A stretch of DNA of 64,000 bases, taken from Streptacidiphilus sp041262525. Lineage in GTDB: Bacteria; Actinomycetota; Actinomycetes; Streptomycetales; Streptomycetaceae. Shown in pieces: positions 26,291-34,661 of the stretch; the stretch's first letter is position 1, and each line of letters begins with the position of its first letter. The DNA lies in NCBI RefSeq assembly GCF_041262525.1, contig NZ_JBGCCK010000010.1:1-64000 (forward strand), in the 5' to 3' direction. The notes under the pieces are model-generated. The model saw nothing but the letters and a program-made list of their open reading frames with translations. It did not search any database and was not told the DNA's origin. Both the position numbers and the translations under genes were made by a program.

Positions 26291-27328
26291 TCAGGCCGGG
26301 CGCGCCGCGTGGGCGGCGAGGATGGCCTGTTCCTTCTCGGGGGGCAGACCGGCGGCCCATTCGGCGAAGTGGCGATAGTCCTCGAACGCTTCGCGTTCGC
26401 CATCGGCTGTGAAGAGCCACGCAGCGGTGTCGTGGACGGATTCGGTGATCGGGCGGCAGCGCAGGCCGGCCGCGAGGGCCTTGGCGGTAGAGGCCTCCCA
26501 CACAGCGGCCGTGTCAGCTGCCGGCGGCAGCCACAGCGGGGCCTCCGTCCAGGGCTCGACGCCGTGGTCGACGAAGAGCTGGTCGTCCACGTAGACCAGC
26601 TCCGCCTTGCCGCCGGAGGCGGCCACGCAGGCGTCAAGATAGTCGCCCCAGCTGCCGTTGTCCGATGCTCCGGGGACCAGATAGTCCTCCACTTCGTCTC
26701 GGGCCGGAGCGGAGAGCAGGTCGAGGCCGAAGGCGGCGAGGTCGCGGGCGTCGATCAGCCGGACCGGGCGGTCGGGCGCGCCGGGGACGGCCATCGGGCC
26801 ACCAGCCGCCGCCCGGCGCAGCCACGCCGTGGTGCGGCGGGCGCGGTCGTGCGGGCCGACGATGAGTCCGGGCTGGAGCACCACCACGCGACCGGGGAAG
26901 GTCGCGCGGACGGCCTGCTCGCAGCCGTCCTTGAGCCAACCGTAGTCGCCGTCCCCCGGACCGGCGTCCGGGCGGCCGCCCTGCCGGGGCGAGGACTCGT
27001 CCGTCGGCTCGGCGGGGTAGCCGGGGTAGACGTTGATGGTCGACACGAACAGGTACGCGTCCGCGTGGCCGGCCAGCGCGGCGGCCGACTTCGCGACCTC
27101 GGTCGGCACGTAGCCGCAGACGTCCACGACCGCGTCGTAGGGACCGGCCGCGGCGAGCGCGGCGAGGTCCGCGTCGTCCGTGCGGTCACCGCGCAGCGAG
27201 CGGACTCCGTCCGGGTCCTGCTGACTGCGGCCCCGGTTGAAGACGGTCACCTCCCAGCCACGCCGCACCCCCTCCTCCGCGAAGGCCCGCCCGACGAACA
27301 CCGATCCACCGATCACCAGAAGTTTCAT
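26291..27328 (-). CDS. NAD-dependent epimerase/dehydratase family protein
   Basis: 345 residues, extended SDR fold. The N-terminal LLVIGGSVFVGRAFAEE is a G-x-x-x-x-G-x dinucleotide site. The middle contains STINVYPG and YGWLKDGCEQAV in place of the usual YxxxK, so the catalytic tyrosine/lysine arrangement (YGWLK) is retained. Members resembling this often act as atypical reductases or isoflavone-reductase-like proteins. ATG 27328 follows the only good protein-like start. Substrate unknown. Confidence 0.85.
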   Translation of the reverse strand: MKLLVIGGSVFVGRAFAEEGVRRGWEVTVFNRGRSQQDPDGVRSLRGDRTDDADLAALAAAGPYDAVVDVCGYVPTEVAKSAAALAGHADAYLFVSTINVYPGYPAEPTDESSPRQGGRPDAGPGDGDYGWLKDGCEQAVRATFPGRVVVLQPGLIVGPHDRARRTTAWLRRAAAGGPMAVPGAPDRPVRLIDARDLAAFGLDLLSAPARDEVEDYLVPGASDNGSWGDYLDACVAASGGKAELVYVDDQLFVDHGVEPWTEAPLWLPPAADTAAVWEASTAKALAAGLRCRPITESVHDTAAWLFTADGEREAFEDYRHFAEWAAGLPPEKEQAILAAHAARPA

Positions 27329-27461
27329 GCGACCGAGTCTGCGCAGCGGATCGGCCTGAATGGAACGGGTGTGCGCGCACAGCGAACGGAATGCGCGGCC
27401 CGCGAAACCGACTGCGCGAATCCGGGCGTCATGCTTGGGTCTCACCCGGCTTACGGCCCCG

Positions 27462-28139
27462 CTACTGATCGCCCACGCCGAGCACGGCGAAGGCGCGGTG
27501 CACCAGATCCGGCACCTCCACTGTCGTTCGCTCGTCCTCGGGGAGCCCGCCGTAGGTGAAGCGGATCTCGCGCAGCGCGCCCACGCCCGCGCGCGCCAGG
27601 ACGAAGGCGCGCAGCCGGAGGTCGGCACCGACCGCGCCGGATGAGGCGGATGACGCGGCGGTCATTCGGTCGAGGAAGGCGGCGGCGACGGCCTCCTCCA
27701 CGTCCTGGAGCAGGAAGCGGTCGCCGCGGCCGCTGCCGAGACCGTCGCGGTCGAGCCGGAGCGGGCCGGGGGCGGCGAACAGTACCGCCGGGGAGCTGCC
27801 GTGGCGGCGGGCGAGTTCGAGTACCGCGTCGCGGAGGGCGCGCAGTGGGTCCGCCGAGGCGGGGCGGGCCCGGATCTCGTCCGCCAGGAGCGGGACGAGG
27901 TCGCGGACCTGTTGCAGGACCAGGCTCTCCTTGGACGGGAAGTAGCGGAAGAAGGTCCGCTCCCCCACGCCCGCCGCAGCGGCGATGTCGCGGACCGTGG
28001 TCGATTCGAAGCCGTTCTCGCGGAAGAGCTGCGTCGCCGCCCGGATCAGGGCCACGTGCGTGCGGCGCCGGTTCTGCTCGCGCTTGCCCAGCTCCACCTT
28101 GCCGCAGTCGGACTCCTCGGTCCCTCGCTCGATGTCCAC
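27462..28139 (-). CDS. TetR-family transcriptional repressor
   Basis: About 225 residues. N-terminal TetR HTH: RTHVALIRAATQLFRENGFESTTVRDIAAAAGVGERTFFRYFPSKESLV (about 27-75), then an all-helical ligand domain. GTG 28139 is used; GTG 28172 is an in-frame alternative. It is divergent from an MMPL transporter, and two matching palindromes lie between them (28182-28197 and 28208-28223). Standard behaviour would be repression of both genes until a drug or lipid ligand binds. Confidence 0.88.
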   Translation of the reverse strand: MDIERGTEESDCGKVELGKREQNRRRTHVALIRAATQLFRENGFESTTVRDIAAAAGVGERTFFRYFPSKESLVLQQVRDLVPLLADEIRARPASADPLRALRDAVLELARRHGSSPAVLFAAPGPLRLDRDGLGSGRGDRFLLQDVEEAVAAAFLDRMTAASSASSGAVGADLRLRAFVLARAGVGALREIRFTYGGLPEDERTTVEVPDLVHRAFAVLGVGDQ

Positions 28140-28181
28140 AGCAGGATCATGCCAGGTCCGGCCTGAACCCACCCCCGCAAA

Positions 28182-28223
28182 ATGGCAGTCCTGCCATCTT
28201 TGCTAACGTGGCAGCACTGCCAC
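28182..28223. promoter_or_regulatory. Two palindromic operators between the TetR and MMPL genes
   Basis: ATGGCAG-TC-CTGCCAT (28182-28197) and GTGGCAG-CA-CTGCCAC (28208-28223) are both perfect 7-bp inverted repeats with a 2-base centre. They share the core TGGCAG-NN-CTGCCA, and their centres are 26 bp apart. They are the only such pair seen in the region and sit where a TetR repressor would block both promoters. Confidence 0.8.
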
Positions 28224-28275
28224 TTTTGACCCGGGCCCGGCCCTCACCACGGACCCACGGACCCCTGGGACCCCC

Positions 28276-30672
28276 ATGCCCTCCCTCCTCCACCGCCTCG
28301 GGCGGCTCGCCTACCGGCACCGACGGCGCGTGCTCGCCCTCTGGCTCGCGGTCGTCGCGGCCGTCGTGGGCTGCATGATCGCCTCCGGCGGCACCGGCAA
28401 GCTGGACAACACCTTCACCATCCCCGGCTCCGAGTCGCAGCAGGCCCTGGACCGGATGAAGATCGACTTCCCCTACTCCTCCGGCACCAGCGCGCAGCTC
28501 GTCTTCACCGCGCCCGCCGGACAGAAGGTCACCGATCCCGCCGACGCCAGCGCGATCCGCGCCACGCTCGACGCCGCCAGGAGCGCGCCGCAGGTGGCCA
28601 AGGTCATCGACCCGTTCGCCGCGCACACCGTCTCCGCCGACGGCACCACCGCGATCGCGCAGGTCCAGTACCAGGTCCCGCAGAGCGGCCTGCACTCCGG
28701 TTCCATCGACGCGCTGCGCACGGCCGTGACCGACGCGAAGTCCGCACAGCCGGACCTCGACGTCCAGGTCGGCGGCAGTGCGGCCGTGACCAAGTCGAAG
28801 TCCGGCGCCACCGACGCGATCGGCTTCGGTGTGGCGCTGGTCATCCTGGCGCTGACCTTCGGCTCCCTGCTCACCGCCGGGATGCCGCTGCTCTCCGCGC
28901 TCGTCGGGGTGGTCACCGCGATCGCGGGCGTGCTGTCGCTGACCGGGGTCTTCTCCATCTCCGGCACCGCCCAGAGCCTGTCACTGATGATCGGGCTCGC
29001 GGTCGGCATCGACTACGCGCTCTTCATCGTCAGCCGTCACCGCTCCCAACTCGCCCACGGCGCCGACCCGGAGGAGTCCGCCGCACTCGCGGTCGGCACG
29101 GCCGGCAGCGCGGTCGTCTTCGCCGGGCTGACCGTGGTGATCGCGATGGCCGGACTCTCGGTCGTCGGCATCCCCTATCTGACGGTCATGGGCCTGAGCG
29201 CCGCCGGAGCCGTGCTGACGGCCGTGCTGGTCGCGATCACCCTGCTTCCCGCGCTGCTCGGCTTCGCCGGTGCACGACTCGCGCCCAAGCCGGGCTCCCG
29301 GGCGCATCAGCGCGAACTGGCCGTCGGCCAGGGCAGCGAGCCACGCGGCGCGGAGCAGGGAAGCGGGGAGCACGGAAGCGCGGAGCGGGGAAGCGGGGAC
29401 TCGGGCAGCGGGGACTCGGGCAGCGGGGCGTCGGGGAGGCCCGCCAACCTGGGCGAGCGCTGGTTCCGCCTGGTCACCCGACGTCCCGCGCTCTCGCTCG
29501 TGGCCGTCCTGGTCGCGGTCGGCGCGCTCGCCTGGCCCGTGCACAGCCTGCGGCTCGCGCTGCCGGACAACTCCACCGCGCCCGCCGCGTCCTCGCAGCG
29601 GATCGCGTACGACACCGTCAGCAGGGAGTTCGGCCCCGGCTACAACGGCCCGCTGCTGGTCCTCGCCGACACCGGCAACAGCGGCGACCCGACGGCCGCC
29701 GCCCGCCAGATCGCGGACACGATCCGTGCCCTGCCGGACGTCGCCACCGTCGGCCGTCCCGTCGCGAACGCAGCGACGCACACCGCCCTGATCCAGGTCG
29801 TCCCCGACAGCGCCCCGAGCGACGACGCGACCAAGACCCTGGTCAACGCGATCCGGGCGGACGCGGGCTCGTTGCAGCAGCAGACAGGCGCGACGATCGG
29901 GGTGACCGGCAACACCGCTGTGGGCATCGACGTCTCCGCCAAGCTCAACTCGGCGATGCTGCCGTTCGCGGCGGTCGTGGTCGGCCTGTCGTTGCTGCTG
30001 CTGTTGCTGGTGTTCCGCTCGCTGGTGGTGCCGCTGAAGGCCGCGATCGGCTTCCTGCTCTCGGTCGGGGCGACGCTCGGAGCCGTGGTGAGCGTCTTCC
30101 AGAACGGGCACCTCGGCAAGCTGATCGGCGTCGACCAGGCCGGGCCGGTGTGCAGCTTCCTGCCGATCATCGTCCTGGCGGTGCTCTTCGGACTGGCCAT
30201 GGACTACGAAGTCTTCCTCGTCTCCCGGATGCGCGAGGCCCTCGTCCGCGCCCGGCGACCGCTCGACGCGGTCCACAGCGGCGCCCGCCACAGCGCCCGC
30301 GTGGTCACCGCGGCGGCGCTGATCATGATCGCGGTCTTCGCGTCCTTCCTCGGCACCGACGACCAGATCCTGAAGCAGATCGCCTTCGCGCTGGCGCTGG
30401 GCGTCCTGCTGGACGCTTTCCTGATCCGGATGACCTTCGTCCCCGCCGTCCTGGCGCTGACCCGCGGCGCGGCGTGGTGGCTGCCGTCCTGGCTGGCCCG
30501 GTTCCTGCCCGACCTCGACATCGAGGGCGAGCGCCTCACCCACGCCGCTGAGCCCGGGCCCGCGCCGGCCCCGGGGACCGAAGGCGTAGCTGGGCTCGGG
30601 CGCGATCTCGAGCTCGAACCCGAACTGGACGCCCTCCGGGAGGAGTTCGGAGGCTCTTCGTCGCGGCCGTGA
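28276..30672 (+). CDS. MMPL/RND-family membrane transporter
   Basis: 798 residues. Exports lipids, siderophores or drugs across the inner membrane using the proton gradient. Two homologous halves, each with one leading membrane span, a periplasmic domain and a five-to-six-span bundle. The first half carries MIGLAVGIDYALFIVSRHR (about 237-255) and the second LFGLAMDYEVFLVSRMRE, both with the conserved Asp-Tyr pair. Between the halves is a Gly/Ser/Glu low-complexity linker (about 345-395) made of short GSGDSGS-type repeats. Divergent from TetR; regulated by the twin operators. A terminator follows at 30680-30711. Confidence 0.92.
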   Translation: MPSLLHRLGRLAYRHRRRVLALWLAVVAAVVGCMIASGGTGKLDNTFTIPGSESQQALDRMKIDFPYSSGTSAQLVFTAPAGQKVTDPADASAIRATLDAARSAPQVAKVIDPFAAHTVSADGTTAIAQVQYQVPQSGLHSGSIDALRTAVTDAKSAQPDLDVQVGGSAAVTKSKSGATDAIGFGVALVILALTFGSLLTAGMPLLSALVGVVTAIAGVLSLTGVFSISGTAQSLSLMIGLAVGIDYALFIVSRHRSQLAHGADPEESAALAVGTAGSAVVFAGLTVVIAMAGLSVVGIPYLTVMGLSAAGAVLTAVLVAITLLPALLGFAGARLAPKPGSRAHQRELAVGQGSEPRGAEQGSGEHGSAERGSGDSGSGDSGSGASGRPANLGERWFRLVTRRPALSLVAVLVAVGALAWPVHSLRLALPDNSTAPAASSQRIAYDTVSREFGPGYNGPLLVLADTGNSGDPTAAARQIADTIRALPDVATVGRPVANAATHTALIQVVPDSAPSDDATKTLVNAIRADAGSLQQQTGATIGVTGNTAVGIDVSAKLNSAMLPFAAVVVGLSLLLLLLVFRSLVVPLKAAIGFLLSVGATLGAVVSVFQNGHLGKLIGVDQAGPVCSFLPIIVLAVLFGLAMDYEVFLVSRMREALVRARRPLDAVHSGARHSARVVTAAALIMIAVFASFLGTDDQILKQIAFALALGVLLDAFLIRMTFVPAVLALTRGAAWWLPSWLARFLPDLDIEGERLTHAAEPGPAPAPGTEGVAGLGRDLELEPELDALREEFGGSSSRP

Positions 30673-30679
30673 TCGCCTC

Positions 30680-30711
30680 GCACCGGCGCGCCGGAGGTGG
30701 CGCGCCGGTGC
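30680..30711. terminator. Bidirectional terminator between MMPL and dioxygenase genes
   Basis: Perfect 13-bp arms (30680-30692 and 30699-30711) around a 6-base loop, in the 59-bp gap between two convergent genes. Confidence 0.85.
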
Positions 30712-30731
30712 GCGGCGCGGGGGCCGGTCAA

Positions 30732-31541
30732 TCAGCCGAACTGGAGGGAGCGCTTGGACATGCCCATCCAGAAGCCGTCGATGACGCTGCGCTGACTGCT
30801 CAGCTCGGACTCGGCCGCCCCGAGGGTCACGAAGAGCGGGGCGAAGTGCTCCGTGCGCGGGTGGGCCAGCTGCCCGGCCGGGGCCTTGCGTTCGAAGTCG
30901 AGAAGCGCGTCGATGTCCTCGGCCTCGAGCGCGCGGCGGCCCCAGTCGTCGAACTCGGACATGACCGAGTGAACGGTGCCGTCCTGGCTGAGTGCGCGCA
31001 GGTTGTGCGTGAAGAAGCCGCTGCCCACGATCAGGACCCCCTCGTCGCGGAGCGGGGCGAGCTTGCGGCCGATCTCCATCAGCCTGCGCGGGTCGAGCGT
31101 GGGCATGGAGAGCTGGAGGACCGGGATGTCGGCGTCCGGGTACATCTCGACCAGCGGCACGTAGGCGCCGTGGTCGAGGCCGCGGTCGGGGATGTCCTGG
31201 ACGGGGGTGCCGGGGGCACGCAGCAGCTTGCGGACGCTGGCGGCGAGCTCCGGCGCGCCGGGGGCGGCGTAGGTGACCTCGTAGTAGTGCTGCGGGAAGC
31301 CCCAGAAGTCGTAGACGAGCGGCACGGTCGTCGTCGCGCTCAGGGCGAGCGGGGCCTCCTCCCAGTGAGCCGAGATCATGAGGATCGCCTTGGGCCGCGG
31401 CAGGGCCGCCGCCCAGGAGGAGAGCTGGCCCGTCCACAGGGCGTCGTCGGCGAGCGGCGGCGCGCCGTGGCCCAGGTAGAGGGCGGGCATCCTCCCCCTG
31501 CCTTCGGCGGGGGGTGCCCCCTTGGGGGTGACGGTGGTCAT
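30732..31541 (-). CDS. Class III extradiol ring-cleavage dioxygenase (DODA/YgiD type)
   Basis: 269 residues, the usual size for the single-subunit LigB-like group. Uses Fe(II) to open catechol-type rings; plant and bacterial homologues act on DOPA. Metal/active-site histidines are seen in LYLGHGAPPL, MISAHWEE, DHGAYVPL and SGFFTHNLR, and FWGFPQHYYEV is conserved. ATG 31541 follows AAGGAG. Two related dyads at 31606-31619 and 31643-31654 lie in its promoter region. Confidence 0.9.
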   Translation of the reverse strand: MTTVTPKGAPPAEGRGRMPALYLGHGAPPLADDALWTGQLSSWAAALPRPKAILMISAHWEEAPLALSATTTVPLVYDFWGFPQHYYEVTYAAPGAPELAASVRKLLRAPGTPVQDIPDRGLDHGAYVPLVEMYPDADIPVLQLSMPTLDPRRLMEIGRKLAPLRDEGVLIVGSGFFTHNLRALSQDGTVHSVMSEFDDWGRRALEAEDIDALLDFERKAPAGQLAHPRTEHFAPLFVTLGAAESELSSQRSVIDGFWMGMSKRSLQFG

Positions 31542-31605
31542 CGTCGTGCTCCTTCTGCCCGGCGCGGGTCGGACGCAGATCTAACGCGGGCCCCACGCTC
31601 AAGTA

Positions 31606-31654
31606 GTTCAAATCTGAACCACCTCCTGAGACTACTCCCCGATTCAAATTTGAA
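31606..31654. promoter_or_regulatory. Pair of TTCAAAT-TGAA operator-like dyads
   Basis: GTTCAAATCTGAAC (31606-31619) and the perfect palindrome TTCAAATTTGAA (31643-31654) share the TTCAAAT..TGAA core with centres 36 bp apart, between the dioxygenase and a divergent small gene. The AT-rich sites stand out from the surroundings and look like targets of a dimeric regulator (MarR-like, by spacing). No matching regulator gene is adjacent. Confidence 0.6.
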
Positions 31655-31678
31655 CAATGCACGCTGTGAGAAGCGTCC

Positions 31679-31708
31679 TTGCTGAGATCGAGAGAGGCGA
31701 CCTAGGGT
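31679..31708 (+). promoter_or_regulatory. Candidate promoter for the small gene at 31775
   Basis: TTGCTG (31679-31684) and TAGGGT (31703-31708) are separated by 18 bases, a reasonable vegetative promoter layout in actinobacteria, 67 bases before the start codon. Confidence 0.35.
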
Positions 31709-31774
31709 GTTCCGACCGCCACAGGCACCTCACATCTGCCGGAGCGGTCGAACGTTCCGCGGGGAGGACTCACG

Positions 31775-31972
31775 ATGGCCGACGTCGAGGCGCTGCGCGT
31801 CGCCCGGACGCTCGTGTACTACGAGGCGTGCCTGGACCACGAGGTCCCGCACGCCGCCGCGCGTGAGCTGTGGGCTCACGACATGACGCTGCCCTTCCGT
31901 GCGGGCGAGCACGTCACCGAGTCGATGGCGCGCCTGCTCGAAGTGCAGGCCCAGCAGGAGGCCGCGGAGTAG
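31775..31972 (+). CDS. Small protein of unknown function (65 aa)
   Basis: 65 residues starting MADVEALRVARTLVYYEACLDHEVP. Acidic, helical, with the strong ribosome site GGGGAGG. I do not recognise the family. It is divergent from the ring-cleavage dioxygenase and precedes the arabinofuranosidase by 338 bases. Confidence 0.55.
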   Translation: MADVEALRVARTLVYYEACLDHEVPHAAARELWAHDMTLPFRAGEHVTESMARLLEVQAQQEAAE

Positions 31973-32037
31973 GGCCACTCCCCGCTCCGCCCTCGTCCGC
32001 TCCTTCGCACCTGCCTGCTCTGCTCCTGTCAGAAACC

Positions 32038-32066
32038 TTGACGCAACTTGGGCCCGTGGCCATAGT
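32038..32066 (+). promoter_or_regulatory. Candidate promoter of the arabinofuranosidase gene
   Basis: TTGACG (32038-32043), 17-base spacer, CATAGT (32061-32066): a near-consensus vegetative promoter about 245 bases before the start codon. This and the operator-like site at 32130 are the only signals I see in the 338-base gap. Confidence 0.5.
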
Positions 32067-32129
32067 GATGGCGACCGCATGCGGCACTCCACCCCCACCC
32101 CTCGTGGAAGGCCATTCCCTCGGTCGAAT

Positions 32130-32143
32130 TGTTAACGCTCACA
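32130..32143 (+). promoter_or_regulatory. LacI-type operator-like site in the arabinofuranosidase leader
   Basis: TGTTAACGCTCACA is an imperfect dyad centred on CG, of the kind bound by LacI-family sugar repressors in actinobacteria. It lies downstream of the candidate promoter. No LacI gene is present nearby, so the regulator would act in trans. Confidence 0.4.
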
Positions 32144-32310
32144 TGTCCTGGATCTCCGCTCTGTACGGAGACGCCCGGATTGCGCACTCCTTCGGACCTT
32201 CGCGTCGAGCGGTGGCTTCCCCATGCCCTGGAACAGGGCCAGGCCGCGCCACCACCCGATCACGGAGTCCGAGTCACGTCACGCTCACCGAAGAGCAAAG
32301 GAGTCCATGC

Positions 32311-33861
32311 ATGATCGCCCAGAAGTGGCTGAGCCGCGCCCGGCGCGCCCTGCTGGCCGGCGGAGCAGCCGTCGGCCTGACCGCCGGTCTGCTCGCCGGG
32401 ACGGCCGCGACGTCGCAGGCGGCCACCCAGGAGCCGTGCGACATCTACGCCGCCGGCGGCACGCCCTGCGTCGCCGCGCACAGCACGACCCGGGCGCTGT
32501 ACGGGGCGTACAACGGGCCGCTGTACCAGGTCCGGCGCGCGTCGGACAGCACCACGCGGGACATCGGCGTGCTCAGCGCGGGCGGCTTCGCCAACGCGGC
32601 GGCGCAGGATTCCTTCTGCGCGAGCACGAGCTGCGTCGTCACCGTCATCTACGACCAGTCGGGCCGGGGCAACAACCTGACCCAGGCCCCCGCAGGGGGA
32701 GCCGCGGGCGGCCCGGACACGCTCGCGAACGCGAACGCGGCACCGATCACGGTCGGCGGCCACGCGGCGTACGGCGTCTATGTGGCGCCGGGCACCGGCT
32801 ACCGCGACGACAACACCTCCGGCGTCGCGACCGGGGACCAGCCGGAGGGCATGTACGCGATCCTCGACGGCAACCACTACGGCGGCGCCTGCTGCTTCGA
32901 CTACGGCAACGCCGAGACCAGCAACACCGACACCGGCAACGGTCACATGGAGGCCATCTACTTCGGCAACAGCAAGGTCTGGGGGTCCGGCACGGGCAAC
33001 GGGCCCTGGGTCATGGCCGACCAGGAGAACGGCCTCTTCTCCGGCGTGAACGCGGGATACAACGCCAACGACCCGACCGTGAGCGACCGCTTCCTCACCG
33101 CCATGGTCAAGGGTGGACCCAACCAGTGGGCGATCCGGGCCGGCAACGCGCAGTCGGGCAGCCTCTCCACCTACTACAGCGGAGTGCGGCCCAACGTCTC
33201 GGGCTACAACCCGATGCACAAGGAGGGGGCCATCATCCTCGGCATCGGCGGTGACAACAGCAAGAGTTCCGCCGGCACCTTCTACGAGGGCGTGATGACC
33301 TCCGGCTACCCGTCGGACGCCACCGAGAACGCGGTGCAGGCGAACATCACCGCCGTCGGCTACAACACCTCGTCGAGCTCGGGCGCGCTCCAGGCCGGTT
33401 CGCGGATCTCGCTGCAGGCGACGACCGCCTGCTGCACCTCGGACTACATCCGCCACGACGACGCCGACACGAAGGTCGTGATCTCGCCGATCACCGCTTC
33501 CAGCACGACGCTCGCCAAGGCGGACGCCACCTGGATCGTGCATCCCGGACTGGCCAACAGCTCCTGCTTCTCGTTCGAGTCCGCCAACAACTCCGGCCAG
33601 TACCTGCGCCACTACAACTACGAGTTGTACCTCGAGGCGTACGACGGCAGCACGGTGTCCGCGCAGGACGCCACCTTCTGCGCGCAGACGGGTCACAACG
33701 GGCAGGGCTACTCGTTCCAGTCCAGCAACTACCCCACCAAGTACCTGCGGCACTACAACTTCACCGTCTACATCGCCAGTAACGGCGGCAGCAACAGCTG
33801 GGACAGCTCCACCGGTTGGAGCGACGACACCAGCTGGCTGGTCGACCAGCCCTGGAGCTGA
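32311..33861 (+). CDS. Secreted alpha-L-arabinofuranosidase, GH54 + CBM42
   Basis: 516 residues. Releases arabinose from arabinoxylan and arabinan outside the cell. The signal peptide (residues 1-37, RRALLAGGAAVGLTAGLLAG...SQAA) is followed by a GH54 catalytic domain (about 40-370) starting PCDIYAAGGTPCVAAHSTTRALY. The presumed nucleophile E214 (HMEAIYFG) and acid/base D315 (GIGGDNS) are in place. The C-terminal CBM42 arabinose-binding trefoil (about 380-512) shows the repeated YLRHYN motif. ATG 32311 has AAAGGAG upstream. Strong terminator at 33872-33904. Confidence 0.94.
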   Translation: MIAQKWLSRARRALLAGGAAVGLTAGLLAGTAATSQAATQEPCDIYAAGGTPCVAAHSTTRALYGAYNGPLYQVRRASDSTTRDIGVLSAGGFANAAAQDSFCASTSCVVTVIYDQSGRGNNLTQAPAGGAAGGPDTLANANAAPITVGGHAAYGVYVAPGTGYRDDNTSGVATGDQPEGMYAILDGNHYGGACCFDYGNAETSNTDTGNGHMEAIYFGNSKVWGSGTGNGPWVMADQENGLFSGVNAGYNANDPTVSDRFLTAMVKGGPNQWAIRAGNAQSGSLSTYYSGVRPNVSGYNPMHKEGAIILGIGGDNSKSSAGTFYEGVMTSGYPSDATENAVQANITAVGYNTSSSSGALQAGSRISLQATTACCTSDYIRHDDADTKVVISPITASSTTLAKADATWIVHPGLANSSCFSFESANNSGQYLRHYNYELYLEAYDGSTVSAQDATFCAQTGHNGQGYSFQSSNYPTKYLRHYNFTVYIASNGGSNSWDSSTGWSDDTSWLVDQPWS

Positions 33862-33871
33862 CTCCACCCGC

Positions 33872-33904
33872 CACCGGTGCCGCGCGTCTGTCGCGGCACC
33901 GGTG
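33872..33904 (+). terminator. Perfect terminator hairpin after the arabinofuranosidase
   Basis: 13-bp arms 33872-33884 and 33892-33904, 7-base loop, 11 bases beyond the stop codon. Confidence 0.85.
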
Positions 33905-33993
33905 CGCGACTTCTGCAGTTGCGCCTCTCCGAAGAGGTGGGCAGGTTCTAGTTAACTCTTGTCCGGATCACTTCGAGGAGAGGAACCACCACG

Positions 33994-34581
33994 ATGACCG
34001 TCGACGGTTTCAAGCTGCTTGCCGAGGCGCACGACTACCTGCTCACCGCCGTTCGCGGCGTTCCGGCGGACGCGTGGGGAGCGCCGACGCCCTGCAACGA
34101 GTGGTCGGCGCGGCAGGTGTTCAACCACGCGCGCCTGGACCAGCAGGCGCTGACCATGCAGATAACGGGGGTGACTCCCGCCGGCGACCCCTTCACCCCG
34201 GTCGACGAGTTGGAGGGCGACGCGGCGGCCGCGCTGGAGGCGGTGTGCGCTGCGGCGATGTCAGCCTGGGAGTCCGGCCGCGAGGCCGAGAGCGTGCCCA
34301 CCCCGATGGGCCCGATGCCCGCCGCGACGGGCGCGTCGGCCGCCGCGCTCGACGCCGCCCTGCACGCCTGGGACATCGCCGTCGCGACCGGCCAGGACCT
34401 GCCGCTCAGCGACTCCCTCGCCGAGGGCCTGGACGGCATCGCCGGCTTCCTCGTCCCCTTCGTTCGGGACAACTTCGGCAAGTTCGGCGCCGCGGTTCCG
34501 GCCGCCGAGGACGCGGGGCCCGCCGCGAAGCTCCTCGCCTTCTCCGGCCGCGACCCGCGCTGGACGCCGCCGACGAGCTGA
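33994..34581 (+). CDS. TIGR03086/DinB-like metal-binding protein (maleylpyruvate isomerase N-domain family)
   Basis: 195 residues, four-helix DinB fold. Family members bind a divalent metal and some use mycothiol as cofactor. The N terminus (EAHDYLLTAVRGVPADAWGAPTPCNEWSARQVFNHA) shows the conserved PCxEWxxxxxxNH pattern with the first metal histidine, and ALDAALHAWDIAVATGQDL supplies a second. GAGGAGAGG lies before ATG 33994. Substrate unknown. Confidence 0.85.
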   Translation: MTVDGFKLLAEAHDYLLTAVRGVPADAWGAPTPCNEWSARQVFNHARLDQQALTMQITGVTPAGDPFTPVDELEGDAAAALEAVCAAAMSAWESGREAESVPTPMGPMPAATGASAAALDAALHAWDIAVATGQDLPLSDSLAEGLDGIAGFLVPFVRDNFGKFGAAVPAAEDAGPAAKLLAFSGRDPRWTPPTS

Positions 34582-34661
34582 GCGACCGTCAGGTGACAGA
34601 CCTGCCGTGGGGAAGGGCGACCAACTCGCGCTTCTCCGCGGCGGCGTGAAGACCGACCGGT

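Noticed and set aside
28981..31662. 893-codon minus-strand frame across the MMPL gene
   Set aside because: Antisense frame caused by high GC; it spans two real genes on opposite strands and includes the true dioxygenase only in another frame.
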